Origin: Larix kaempferi
Taxonomy: Eukaryota; Streptophyta; Pinopsida; Pinales; Pinaceae
Direction of reading: 5' to 3'
Length of the DNA stretch: 64,000 bases
NCBI GenBank assembly: GCA_027924585.1
Contig: BSBM01000372.1
Location: 10,833,001 to 10,897,000, forward strand
The stretch's first letter is position 1, and each line of letters starts with the position of its first letter. Of this stretch, positions 1 through 11,011 are shown in pieces. The translations under genes were made by a program, and so were the position numbers. The notes beneath the pieces were generated by a model that saw only the letters and a list, made by a program, of their open reading frames with translations, ran no database searches and had not been told where the DNA came from.

Positions 1-880
1 CGATCATTGTGGTTGTTTTCCATTTTGGTATTTTCCAACTTCTCCATGTCCTCAAACCAACACCACAAATACTCTTTATCATCCAATTTTGTTGTAATTA
101 CAACCCTAGGATTTGGAACTAAAAATTCTATTTGGAAAAATATTTTTAATCCAATCATCCACTACAAGGGTGTCTACTAGGTAGACTTCTTGTAGGTTGT
201 TCAATAGGTCCATAAAATAGTTGGGATGCTTTCATATCAATCACCACAACCAACAGTACTCAATTTTGTTAGTAATTTTTCCAAAATATTATTGAGAGAT
301 TTAATTGCACCATTTGCCTACATGTAATATTGAGTGTTTTTATGGATTTGTATCATAAATTCAATTATTAAAGCTTCAACTCTCGGATACACAAAGTTTT
401 CAATCCCCAAACTCTTTAGGCACCCATACCTTGTGATGATGTTCTCATACAAAAACTTCACAACCACCTCAACAATGCAATCTTTCACGGGCATTGCCCC
501 TATCCCTTTAATTGCATGGTATGTCTCTTTGATTATATATTTGGCACCACCTCTCCTAACTGGGGGGAGAAATTGGTCCCATAAAGTGAATAACAATTTT
601 AGTGTACACTTTTTGTGCCAAAAATATCTTTGAGGGAATCTCATCTCTATGGGACATTTTTTATCCTCTATCACACATTGCAATGTCGTTCATACTTGCT
701 ATGATCTTGAAACACGATGAAAACCAAAATCTTGCTTGTAGAACCTCCCTAACAATTTTATTGCTTGAGAAATACCCTTTAGCAACTCCAATATGGGCTT
801 CTTTTAGACTTGCATAACTATGATGTTGCCAGTATGCAACATCATGAAATTCCATCCGTCCCCATCTTTAAGATTGTCCT
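1..880 (-). pseudogene. Ty3/gypsy integrase remnant, cut by window start
   Basis: Read on the minus strand from about 855 downward, three consecutive pieces match a Ty3/gypsy integrase. A degenerate HHCC zinc-binding segment (855-661) ends in CDRG followed by a stop. The core (683-318) has the WDQFLPP, GGAKYI and VVKFLYENIITRYGC blocks typical of the DDE domain. The segment from 317 to about 1 reads QYYM-stop-ANGAIKSLNNILEK, the equivalent of the QANG..E helix, then a TILWTY block and EFLVPNPRV. Several stops and frame changes interrupt it, and the second catalytic Asp region has been replaced by LGIENF, so it cannot be active. RT and gag are not seen upstream on this strand, so this is a fragment. 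The assignment to Ty3/gypsy is confident; the lineage is not. Confidence 0.75.
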
Positions 881-1608
881 TGAATTTATTGATAGGGTGT
901 TTCTCTAATCACTAACAATTTCATTATCTCATGGTATAAACATTCAATGTCTTCGTTCTCCTCTATTTGGTATAGGACAACATTTAATATGCTTAAAGTT
1001 TGGAATTTATACCTAATTTTTTAGTCTAATTGGTATAGAAAGAGTCCAAAAAAGAATAGGGCAATTAGTTGAATCCCCTTATGTTAATGTTCATAAAACG
1101 TTATATATATCAAGACCTTGTTCACACACGCACACACACACACACACACAAACACAAATATAGGATGTTGAGTGCGCGCGCACACACACACACACACATT
1201 GAAGTCTAGGGTGTTGAGCACTTTAACTTGTCAGGGAAGGTGTTGGACCTCTTAAAGTTGGTTTTCTTCCATGAACAAAAAGACTTAACACATGTCCCAA
1301 AAAAAATTCATTTAAGTAAACATTAATAAGATATATATAATTTTCAAATTATTATTATTATTTTGAGAAAAAAACATTTACTTTTTCATATTAATATATA
1401 AAAAGAGAGGCACATTGTTCATCCTTTGAATACAAACGAAAATAAGATTCAACAGTCTCAAATTCTCTATAAAGTTTAGGGAGAGCTCTAAACTAAACCC
1501 TATCTGGCCTATTAAAAAAAATCTATTGCTATTATTAACTGCCTGGCTTGTACAAAGCATTACATATTGTCCAAGAAAAAGTAAAGTTTTAAAAAACATA
1601 AGGAAAAA
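881..1608. other. Non-coding stretch with microsatellite
   Basis: Apart from the CA repeat at 1123-1198 I see no recognisable gene. Short ORFs on both strands here have no family resemblance. Confidence 0.5.
1123..1198. repeat. (CA)n microsatellite, two blocks
   Basis: Two CA-dinucleotide runs (about 1123-1157 and 1171-1198) are separated by a short spacer. The second begins with a CG-alternating stretch (gtgcgcgcgc), a potential Z-DNA-forming tract. The phrase ggatgttgag before the second block recurs in altered form just after it (agggtgttgag), so the block lies inside a small tandem duplication of about 50 bp. Confidence 0.9.
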
Positions 1609-2165
1609 TTAAAGATTTTTGTGCCTATGTCCCAAATGGGATTTCTTTCTTCTTCCCATAATTGAAGATAATAAAGAGGCGTTTGTATTCCTAGCATGTT
1701 CTGTAGAGTGCTCAATAGTGTCTTCCTCCATGGTTGCTATGTTATCTTTCCCAAAGGAACCAGTTGAGATAGATGGGGATGCATATTTTTTCAACTCCTC
1801 AATGTCCTCATAGTCCAATTTTTGCTCCAACTCAAAGTGTTGAACTTTCTCTTGTAGTTTCCTTAGATGTCTTCATCCTCCTCCAATTTCTCTCTATTGG
1901 TTTCTTCTCCAATCTCCAACAAGATAGTCTTCCCTTTTTGTTTTTCCAGCCATGCTTTCATCCTTATCATTTGTCTTCTAGTTGCTTTTAGGTCCCTTGC
2001 ATAGTTCAGTTCCAATATTTTCTCTAAATTTCCCATCTTCCCATTGGCAAAGCCATGCTTTCTTGACTGTTGTCATTGTGAAGTTCACATCTCCGTATTG
2101 AGTCATGGAGCGTAGATTATTCATAGAATGCACATCGATTCAGGTGGTCATGGTTATCCATAATG
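1609..2165 (-). pseudogene. Coiled-coil ORF remnant, unidentified
   Basis: On the minus strand, 1830-1609 gives 73 residues beginning MEQKLDYEDIEELKKYAS and ending in a basic tail (GRRKKSHLGHRHKNL) before a stop. Upstream, 2100-1860 continues as a charged, heptad-like stretch in another frame (LKATRRQMIRMKAWLEKQKG, then EETNREKLEEDEDI). Together they look like one former coiled-coil protein of at least 150 residues, split by one frameshift near 1870. The Glu/Lys-rich heptads and the basic end resemble a Gag-like or structural coiled coil, but I do not recognise the family. It is not clearly part of the integrase remnant below it, because there is no room for RT between them. Confidence 0.4.
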
Positions 2166-2745
2166 CCATAGCCTAATTGAATTTACAAGACAGATTCCCA
2201 AGGAGCCTCTAACCAATTAAAAAGAGAAGTTATGAGGTGTAGAAAAAAGGGCCACGTACTATTGTGAAATCCCCAAGATATACCCACAAGACATCCCAAT
2301 GATATGCGATGATTCAACTTAACAACATTTGACCCAATAAAATTTATTGGACACCTCAAACTAGATGGGTATGAGAGTTTAGGAGTGGATGAACATGGTT
2401 ACCTAGAACCACTAGCTAAAGTTGATTGCCGCCTTAAGAACGAGACTAAGAGTCTCAAGCCCCATGGCCCTGTAACCAAATAAATTCGATAAATAACTGA
2501 GAAGAGGAATCACATCTAGAGAAACATCTTAAATAACAACCAAATCCAAAGCATGTTCTCTCTTCCAGAGGAATGACACTCCAATATAGAAACAAGAGGG
2601 AAAGCTCCTCAGGCCTCTCAACCAAAACTAGAACCAAAATTTCCATATGTCCATTCAAATCGAGAAAATAAGCCCATGCACCCTATGCCATCACATCATA
2701 CATACTTTATTAAGGAGAATGCCCATGAGTTTGAGTGGAGAGGAC
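2166..2745. other. No gene recognised
   Basis: About 580 bp between the coiled-coil remnant and the copia 5' LTR. A 67-codon open frame on the minus strand (2658-2455) shows no family resemblance. Confidence 0.4.
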
Positions 2746-3515
2746 TGTTAGGATATTCCTATACTCCATCCTAGTCCTCCTAGCATTTCTGTCATTTTCA
2801 TTTTCAATCATGCATGCAAAATTAGGGTTTGCATGCATCCTAGTCATCAGTTCCAGCACCTAGCCCTCAGCAAACTAGCCCCCCAGAGCTTCTTTCAGAT
2901 CAGTTTCAGCTCTCCTAGAGCTTAGTGCACCGTCCTTTCACCTACTGCATGAGAAGGGCGCCTTTCTTCACCTACCAGTCCAGTTTAGTTTAGTTATCTT
3001 CAGTTCCTTCCTTGATTTAAGGATTAACTGACTCATAACTGACCTTACCACTCCGATGGACCTCCAATGTGACTAGACAGCCTGTTCTGACTCCAGTTAG
3101 CTCTATTTGCATCCTCCACTGAACCTCCTTCACTACATTAGTGCTTCCATGTGCCAGTTACCCCAACCACACTCAGTTAGACTCAGTTTGACTCCCGGTT
3201 GACCATTACTTGTGCATTGATGACTTCACTGATGAGAAGGTGGAATCCTAGTTATGCATTGATGACTCTCCACTGATTATGGATCTGTGCATGAAGGCCA
3301 ATTCGAATTCCACCTAGTGAATTTGAATCCTCATACTAAGCATTGTATATTTACCAGTTTATTATTCTGTTTAATGTAACATGTGTAATTATTGTGCCTC
3401 AATCAGAGTTTCTTTGGATCTAGGTTCTATTGCTTGTCTCTTCTTCTATTATTCCTAAATTCTTTCATTGTGAGGTTTACATCATCTCTTTGGATCTTAT
3501 GTGGGCAATTTCACA
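2746..3515 (+). repeat. 5' LTR of gag-only copia element
   Basis: 770 bp, begins TGTTAGGATATTCC and ends CAATTTCACA. The 3' LTR at 5558-6316 is its partner. It contains the extra 10 bp agactcagtt relative to the partner, which looks like a local duplication of cactcagtt-type sequence. Confidence 0.93.
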
Positions 3516-3528
3516 TGGTATTAGAGCC
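3516..3528 (+). other. Primer binding site (Met-tRNA type)
   Basis: tggtattagagcc lies directly after the LTR's terminal CA. It matches the usual plant copia primer site tggtatcagagc except for one C-to-T change. Confidence 0.85.
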
Positions 3529-3643
3529 ATTTGAGAGTATATTCTACCTCCATTCTTGAGAGTTTTTTGCAGGTATTTCAAAGTTCCATCAGTTGCAACA
3601 GCAGATTCAACAGTTTCTCTTTGCACTTGTTCAAGCAGTCAAG

Positions 3644-5326
3644 ATGAGCAATTCGAATGCTTCTCCTTCTTCTCCTTCTCCTATAATCCTAACTCCTTTC
3701 TATTATTTTGAATGGAAGAGTAAGATGAAATCCCACTTGAAGTCGAAAGGGTTCTCTAGAATTGTTGAGGAAAGAGATGCCATACCACATCAAACTGTAG
3801 AGAGAATCAAGCATATAAACAAAATGGATGAAGCCTTTGGATGTATTTGCCTTCATATGTCTGAAGATCTGTTGTTTCATGTTGAAGGAATGAAGTCTCC
3901 TAATGAGTTATGGACAAAATTGGAGAGTCTCTTTGGTAAACAAGATAGGCTAAGAGGCCACATTCTCGAAAATGAATTGGTTTCCCTTTAACCTAGCAAT
4001 TTCGAGAGCATCCAAGAATTCTTCTCAAAATTTCACAATTTGAATTTACAATGCAAGCACTGTGGCATCACTAAAAGTGATGAGCAATTGGTACTCTCCG
4101 TATTGAGCAAACTTAGATCTCAATTTTCTGTCTTTGTATCTACCTTCCATTCTGTTCGAATGTCAATCCCTGGCTGGAAGTTTCCCACTTTACAAGACTT
4201 TGCTGTAGCACTCACTCAAGAAGAGGGCAAATTGATTCAAATGGGGGCCATCAAAACCTCAAAAGATCTAGCTCTTTTAGCTGGTGAAGCAAGTGGAGCG
4301 AATGCAAAAGGGAGGCAAAAAGACAAAGGCAAGAAACCTTCAAGATCCAAGAATGACAAACAAAAGAGACCAAATTGTACCTACTACAAGAGAGGAAACC
4401 ATCCTGAGAATGCTTGCATGCACAAGAAGATTGATCTTCTAACCAAGCTTCTTGAACAAAACCAAATTGTTGTTCCAAAAGAAGCAAAGATGTCTGATTC
4501 TGGAAGTGGATCTGATGATTATCATGCATTGATGGCTTGTTTTTCAAAGACAAAAGCCCTCCTCATAGACTCTGGAGCCTCCAACCACATGATTGCATCT
4601 GAAGAATCCTTATCCTCTTTGGATCTCCAAGATGGGCCTACCATTCACATGGGAGACAACTCTCAGATTTCTGCCAAAGGATTGGAAACAGTTCATATGG
4701 AGCATGGTAAGTTCAAAAATGTCTTATTTGTTCCTTCTCTTACAGCTAATTGGTTGTCAGTTTATCAAATGACTCATACAGGATCACCAAAACAAGTAAT
4801 TTTTGGTCCAAACACAGTAGAGATTACAGAAATCTCCACTGGAAAGATTATAGCGAATGGGATTGCTAATCATGCCTCAAAGGCATATGAGTTCTCACAC
4901 TTCATGCCTTTCTCTCCAACTATTCCTTCAGATTATGATGAAGATGACAGTGACTCCTCTTCTAATGAAGAAGAAGATCAAGATTTTGATGTTGAGATCA
5001 TTGTTCAAGAAGATTTAGATCCAGAACCAACACCTATTCTTAGTCCAGATTCAAGGTCAATATGGGCTCACACAGTCCTTGCTACTACTGAGAACACCGT
5101 TGATGATTTATCTATTCACAGAACTACTAGACTTCAACATCATGCCAACCTTGCATTATGCCATCCACCTCTCCATGAGAGATGCAGCATGATGATGGGG
5201 TTCTCGCTTCCATGTTTTGGGAAGACTCCTCATGTTCCATTCACTCCAGATACAGAAAGAGTTCCTGAAAGACTTTTTCCTCCAACACATTCTCCACACA
5301 GTGGGAGACCTTCCTACGAGGGATAA
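3644..5326 (+). pseudogene. gag: copia Gag-protease, one in-frame stop
   Basis: The start is the ATG at 3644 (MSNSNASPSS), in frame with everything downstream. A single TAA at 3989-3991 interrupts an otherwise continuous frame to 5326. The N-terminal 120 residues are a UBN2-type copia Gag (WKSKMKSHL, the W.KLE.LFGKQD block). A basic linker (KDKGKKPSRSKNDK) precedes a zinc knuckle, CTYYKRGNHPENAC, in which the second Cys is Tyr, so the knuckle is damaged. The aspartic protease follows with LLIDSGASNHM (DSGA active site) and the usual IHMGDNSQI and NVLFVPSL strands. After the protease an acidic stretch (DEDDSDSSSNEEED) and about 90 residues unlike any integrase complete the frame. The short length, the lack of pol and the intact protease are the notable points. 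I see no sign of a deletion scar, so the family may have been gag-only before insertion. Confidence 0.88.
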
Positions 5327-5557
5327 ACTTGCCAAGTCTTTTGCAAAAGTTTTCACTGATGAAAGCTTCTTTCTTTTCTGTATAGTATGATGGTTCTTTG
5401 AGTTATTTACTATTCTTTTGAGGGGGGGTATTTTTCCCATGAGGTTTTCCCCATTTCCTTAGTTTATGGACAGTTCTTAATTTTTCTATCATTTCATTTG
5501 ATTGTATGGGTGACCTTTGGTCCTAGTTACCAGGGCCCAGGATGGATTAAGGGGGGA
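5327..5557 (+). other. 3' untranslated part and polypurine tract
   Basis: Non-coding tail holding two G-runs: tgagggggggta near 5420 and the terminal tract attaaggggggatg (5547-5559), which abuts the 3' LTR. The internal G-run, followed by tttttcccatgaggttttcccc, resembles the extended polypurine region seen before the 3' end of SIRE/Maximus-type copia elements. That comparison is from memory. Confidence 0.7.
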
Positions 5558-6316
5558 TGTTAGGATATTCCTATACTCCATCCTAGTCCTCCTAGCATTT
5601 CTGTCATTTTCATTTTCAGTCATGCATGCAAAATTAGGGTTTGCATGCATCCTAGTCATCAGTTCCAGCACCTAGCCCTCAACAAACTAGCCCCCAGAGC
5701 TTCTTTCATATCAGTTTCAACTCTCCTAGAGCTTAGTGCGCCCTCCTTTCACCTACTGCATGAGAAGGGCACCTTTCTTCACCTACCAGTCCAGTTTAGT
5801 TCAGTTATCTTCAGTTCCTTCCTTGATTTAAGGATTAACTGACTCCTAACTGACCTTACCACTCTGATGGACCTCTAGTGTGACTAGACAGCCTGTTCTG
5901 ACTCCAGTTAGCTCTATTTGCGCCCTCCACTAAGCCTCCTTCACTACATTAGTGCTTCCGTGTGCCAGTTACCCCAACCACACTCAGTTTGACTCCCGGT
6001 TGACCATTCCTTGTGCATTGATGACTTCACTGATGAGAAGGTGGACTCCTAGTTATGCATTGATGACTCTCCACTGATTATGGATCTGTACATGAAGGCC
6101 AATTCGAATTCCACCTAGTGAATTCGAATCCTCATACTAAGCATTGTATATTTACCAGTTTATTATTCTGTTTAATGTAACATGTGTAATTATTGTGCCT
6201 CAATCAGAGTTTCTTTGGATCTAAGTTCTATTGCTTGTCTCTTCTTCTATTATTCCTAAATTCTTTCATTGTGAGGTTTACATCATCTCTTTGGATCTTA
6301 TGTGGGCAATTTCACA
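5558..6316 (+). repeat. 3' LTR of gag-only copia element
   Basis: 759 bp, TGTTAGG to TTCACA, direct repeat of 2746-3515. Preceded by the polypurine tract and followed by the target duplication aggaa. Confidence 0.93.
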
Positions 6317-6321
6317 AGGAA

Positions 6322-8004
6322 ATCTATTAGTGCATGTTGTTGTGGCTTCGCCACTTGTCTGGGTGAATTAATGAGATCATAAAGAAATTCCAAGTGGAAG
6401 TTAAACTAAGGGGAGGTTGGTAAAGACCTCACCAGTCCCCCATTAGCCAAATAATTCCTAGTGATAAGCTACATGGATTATTGGTCATTGCTTCTACCCT
6501 TGAGTTCAACCTTTTGAAGGAGTGGTAAAACTGACGTTTTCATAACCTTCTATCAATGTTTTGTATGGTGAAGAGGCAACCTATTCATGTGTGATTCCTT
6601 GGGAAGAGTTTTATGAACCATATGACGTATGATGATCATCGAATCACCTACCACCGTCATGTTTTTTATGCCTTGCCTCTTCCTGATCAAAATTCCTTTT
6701 TAAAGGGCCGAGGCTTCAACCTCATTATTTGTAGTTTTGTCAATTCCCTATGTGAATGAAGTTTCATGATTTCCTTCAGGGTCAAATATGACCCCCCTTG
6801 CTCGACACCCCTTTCAAATCATTATTATAAATGAAAACAAAGAATCTATTCTCTCCACTTTCTTTAGCCACCTTATCATCATATTCTCTCCATTTGGTCA
6901 ATTTAACATGATAGTCCCATACTAAATTGATACTCTTTTTATTATTATTATAAATGAAAGTATATAATTTTATTCTCTCCATTTTCTTAAACGAATTTAC
7001 AATTATATTCTCTTTACCTATTCAACTTAATATGTTAATTACAAAATAATTAAAAGAAGCATAGATCCATCTTAAACCCGTATCTATTAAAGCACAAGAG
7101 GGATCCAATTTCTTGAGGTGTATTTCTTTTTTTAAATTTAAACTCAAAAAATTTAATCTCTCTTGATTGGTTTAAGTTTTAAGTTTTTATTTTATAAACG
7201 AACATCTATTTTTTAATTACTTTTCATAATATTTTATTTTATGAGCCGACATGGATTTTTTTTAAATACTTTCCATAGTTTTTTTTTTTTTACATTTTAA
7301 TTAATGGTGGACAATACATTTTACTTTTTTACTTTTCATTAAATACTTTCAATTACATTTTAATTAATGACGAACAATAATAAAGACAAAACGTTACCCA
7401 TAATATTCACTATTCACTATCACTATTACTAATGTTACTAGACATGTTACAAACGTTACTAATGTTACATCACGTTACAAGATCTCTCCCATAATATTCA
7501 CTATGCAATAAACATTAATAACATTAATAAAATATTTTTTTTTAATCATTATTATAAATGAAAACATATATAATGATTCTTTCCACTTTATAATCATATT
7601 TTACAACTTAAGATCATATACCTAACGCATCAAATTCAATTTACTTTACTCAGGTAAACTTTCAATCCATGTTCATATTGATTTAACTACAAGATGCTTT
7701 ATTATATTAGTTATATTATAAAGAAAAACATATAATCTTATTCTTAAACTAAAAATCAAATTCAATTTCCTTTATCCAATGTTAATGAAATAACTTCCAT
7801 GAATTTTTTAATTCATTTATTCAATATTACAATTTTTTCACCACTTTCCACCACCTTCTATCCCACCAAACCTTTATATTCAACTCAGCATCATATTCTA
7901 CCTAAGTTCAGTCTGCTTTACCATCCACCAAACCCTTTTTGTTCAGCTTTATATCCACGTTGCCTTCATGATTCAAGTACAATTTTTTCACCACCTTCCA
8001 TTCA
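6322..8004. repeat. AT-rich non-coding DNA with dispersed short repeats
   Basis: No gene is seen. A phrase around attattataaatgaaa followed by a tctctcca box appears near 6818 and 6945, and in weaker form near 7548 and 7720. Near 7420-7475, ttactaatgttac recurs. These look like degenerate copies of one short repeat rather than coding sequence. Confidence 0.45.
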
Positions 8005-8068
8005 ATGAAACCCTCAAGCAATTAGGGTTTGGCCCTATGAAACCCTCAATCAATTAGGGTTTGGGCTT
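8005..8068 (+). repeat. 32-bp tandem pair with telo-box palindrome
   Basis: Two 32-bp units start at 8005 and 8037 and are nearly identical. Each contains AAACCCT and, after a short spacer, AGGGTTT, so each unit is itself an inverted repeat carrying the plant telo-box core. The pair sits just upstream of an ATG at 8079. In plants such motifs are common in promoters and 5' leaders; here it may mark the former leader of the degenerate ORF that follows. Confidence 0.75.
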
Positions 8069-8078
8069 TCTGGGTGAG

Positions 8079-8357
8079 ATGAGAACATTCGCTGTGTCCA
8101 TTTTCCTTTGTCTACCTTGCAATCATGTTCAACAGAGAGCTTTCATCTCGCAATGGAGTTAAAGGGAAACTTTACAGTTGTTTGGAGGTCAAAAATATAA
8201 TCAGTGCACCATATGGATCGAGTTTGTCTATCAGGTTGGGAAAATCCTCCCTACGAATGCATTTTGAGATGGTGATATTCATGGAGTGGCTGGGAAGCCA
8301 ATTGATGATGCTTTTGTTGATGATAAAGTTCGTTGGCTGGTTGAAATGGCTACTTAG
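8079..8357 (+). pseudogene. Degenerate ORF with possible signal-like start, unidentified
   Basis: One frame from the ATG at 8079 to a TAG at 8355 reads as protein-like sequence and is broken only by TAA at 8160 and TGA at 8265. It starts MRTFAVSIFLCLPCNH, a hydrophobic N-terminus, and later contains WIEFVYQVGKILPTNAF, a stop, and DGDIHGVAGKPIDDAFVDDK. I do not recognise the family. The GxAGKPI..DA....KV.WL phrase returns at 8482-8566 in another frame (GLTGKPIYREA, KVNCWLEWLF), which argues that a real protein repeat or duplicated exon lies behind it. It could also be a piece of an unrecognised mobile element. Confidence 0.35.
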
Positions 8358-8481
8358 CTTTGCTTTAACACAGCTTGCGTTAATTAAATGAAACAGTGAC
8401 AGATTCCGATAGTGTACCAGCTGATCTAGAGGTCCGCTGCATAGGCAATTTAGCTGTTTTTACCGCAATTTTGTCATGAGT

Positions 8482-8605
8482 GGATGTATTCAAGGGTTGA
8501 CAGGGAAGCCAATTTATCGTGAAGCTATTTATTTTAAAGTTAATTGTTGGTTGGAATGGTTGTTTGCATCTGTATTTTGGAAGGTCCCATCATCTAACTG
8601 AGCCT
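8482..8605 (+). repeat. Second degenerate copy of the 8.27-kb motif
   Basis: Translation of 8482-8566 repeats the glycine-lysine-proline-isoleucine phrase of 8274-8357. The DNA that follows (tgtttgcatctgtat ... catcatctaa) recurs again at about 9238-9280, giving a third trace. Confidence 0.4.
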
Positions 8606-10990
8606 TGACCGGAAGAGCCTATTATGCTTGGGAAAGTGATAGTTTTGGAGATAATGTGAATTGTATCAGGCATAGCAGGAGCTTTGAGCATAAAGGCTTT
8701 TGGGAGATGGGTATCTGGTGCTATGCAAGGTGTGGTTTGGGTGAAATGAGGAATTAGCACTTATGTGTTAAATCTGCTCAAAATCCATTTAAATCTAAAA
8801 GCAAACATTTAGAAGCACTGTGTAAGAAATTGTATTCTGGAAGTATTCTGAATTGCAGGCCATGACGACCCGACAAAGCTATTTACTGAGACAACGGAGA
8901 CACAGAGAAGTTACTGTCCAACCTAGCTGGTTCAGAGTGGATGATTTATCTAGCTCTATGATAGAAAGAAGGGCAATAAGATATTATGTTGTGGGCGAGT
9001 AAAGGAATTGGGTTTGCTGGCAATGCCTTTCTACCCAAGCTCTGGCCAAGTGCTGAGCTTGAGAGGTATGCTTCCAGGTCTCAAAACATTATCATCTACA
9101 GTGGGTGTGTTACTTGATTTTCTCTATTAGTTGGGTTGTGTTACTGTGATTATTTCATAGGAAGGATGTACACTCCTTGCCAACCTTTACACCTAGAGTT
9201 ACTGTGAAAATGGTAGCCATTGGTATTGTTGTGAGCATGGACTGTTTGCATCTGTATATGAGCAGATTTCATCATCTAATCACCTTACACTTCTTCCATA
9301 GAGTAGCTTCTCTTAGATCAAGAGGAACAATAAGGGAATGAATTTCAACATGCAATATAAGGCTGAAGTTTCAGTGGGATATACATTACCTTTATAGTAT
9401 TTGTGTGCATGATCAATTGATTGATATGGTTTACCATTTTCATTTCAGCTGAGATCAGATGAATCAAATACATTAAAAAACGTCTAACAAGATTCTAATG
9501 CCCAAAATCTCCAAATAAGCATTAAGTTTTACATAGTTCGATGTGTCAAGATTATGCAGAAAGATTCTGCCTAAAGGTGTGATAGATATAATCTGAATTC
9601 ATTTAGCAGCACATTTTAAGCCTGATTATACCTGTTATGAATTTAATATTTATGCTAAATATAGGGATAATTCAAAAAAATTCTACGGTCCTGGACATGC
9701 CTTCAAACTGTATTTTTTGAAGTGAGCGTATGGGACATATCTAGTTGCAATCGCTGAGGATAGGAGTCAGACATCAAAACATGAAAATGAGAAAAAAGAA
9801 ATAGTAATAAGAGGAAAGTCATTGGTTTGCTGACATATTTATGTTCGATTCTCTGTTATCCACAAATGTTACAAAGTTGGTAGGAAGCTATTTTAATCAG
9901 ACTCTATTATGTTTTTGTTTATGATGATATAACTGCTGCCTTAAAGGTTCCAGAACTTGGAGTGATAATACAATTCTTAATTCTTCAAACTGAATCTTAT
10001 ACAAATTATTGTGTTACAGAGATTAATTGGTCTCCTTAGTTTTATTTAAATCGTTTGTACTTTCTAAGTGTGTTTTCTGGGCGATTTTAAATGCAGCTAT
10101 GTTTTTCATATAATAAACTCGTATTAAAAAACCCAATTACAAGCACTACAATAACAGCAAATGCATGCACACCAATGGTTATACACATAACATTTAGCTG
10201 AAGAAAACCCTCTTGATGAATGATAACTTTAGATTATATTAATGATGTAAAAAGTTTTGGAACACAAAGCGACTATACAATCAGTTTGCAACTTTGTAGA
10301 TTGTTTTTTGTTCTTAGAGTATAAATCTGTGAACTCCCCAGATTATTTTTTCTCATTTGTACTAAAGAAAATGTCCAATGTATATTTTTATGGGCAAAAT
10401 AGAAAACATGTCTCTCCCTTCTGTTTTTCTTCTAATGTTTTCATTTGTGAAACTCCCCTGTTTCTTTCCAAGAGTTGTCTCCTTTTCCCCTTGTCCAATT
10501 TGTTGGCTAATTAATTAGATTCAGTTACTTTAGTAATAATGTAGCTCATAATAATTAGATTCAGTTAGATTCACGTTGTAGCTCATGGAATGAATAATGT
10601 ATTTTGACATAACACAGACATTTTTACTTTATTATTCAGTGTTATTCGGCCATCTAATGGTAAGTCCACCAGTTTTCGTTTGTTCTGGGAGTATTTATGG
10701 AATTTATACATGTCAGACCTTCTAGTTTGCTAAGTTTTTGGTCCCACATTAATTTTGAAGAAGACAAGGATATTTTTTTCTCACTTCCTCCACTAATACC
10801 ACTTGAATTTACATAGATTTTCACTTTTTAAATTTATCTGCAAGTATTCTTTTGGCAACTTCTTGTAAGTGTGAACCTTTATTTGCAATGTTCATCATAT
10901 ACAAGTAAATTTTGGACTTCAGTTACCAAATCCACAACTGCTAAAAGTATTCTTGTTTCTTGTCAAGCATTGATGGTCCAAATAATTTCA
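8606..10990. other. Long non-coding stretch
   Basis: No supported gene. It holds the third trace of the preceding repeat (about 9213-9285). An 85-codon open frame at 10257-10514 has low-complexity Phe/Ser-rich content and no recognisable domain. Confidence 0.4.
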
Positions 10991-11011
10991 TGTTCATGTA
11001 TGATGGTAGGT

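Larger units (their letters stand above)
2746..6316 (+). mobile_element. Ty1/copia LTR element with gag-protease only
   Basis: A full-length but short (3.57 kb) LTR retrotransposon. Direct LTRs start TGTTAGG and end TTCACA. They differ by an 11-bp net length (mainly a 10-bp deletion near the middle) and scattered substitutions. The flanks are aggac (2741-2745) and aggaa (6317-6321), a 5-bp target duplication with one mismatch. A Met-tRNA-type primer site follows the 5' LTR and a purine run precedes the 3' LTR. Inside there is only Gag and protease; integrase, RT and RNase H are absent. It must therefore have moved with enzymes from another element. This is the architecture called TR-GAG or non-autonomous copia. 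Confidence 0.92.

Noticed and set aside
7799-8008. 69-codon ORF rich in Pro, Phe and Ser
   Set aside because: Simple composition (caccacc/ttc steps) in AT-rich non-coding DNA, with no family resemblance.
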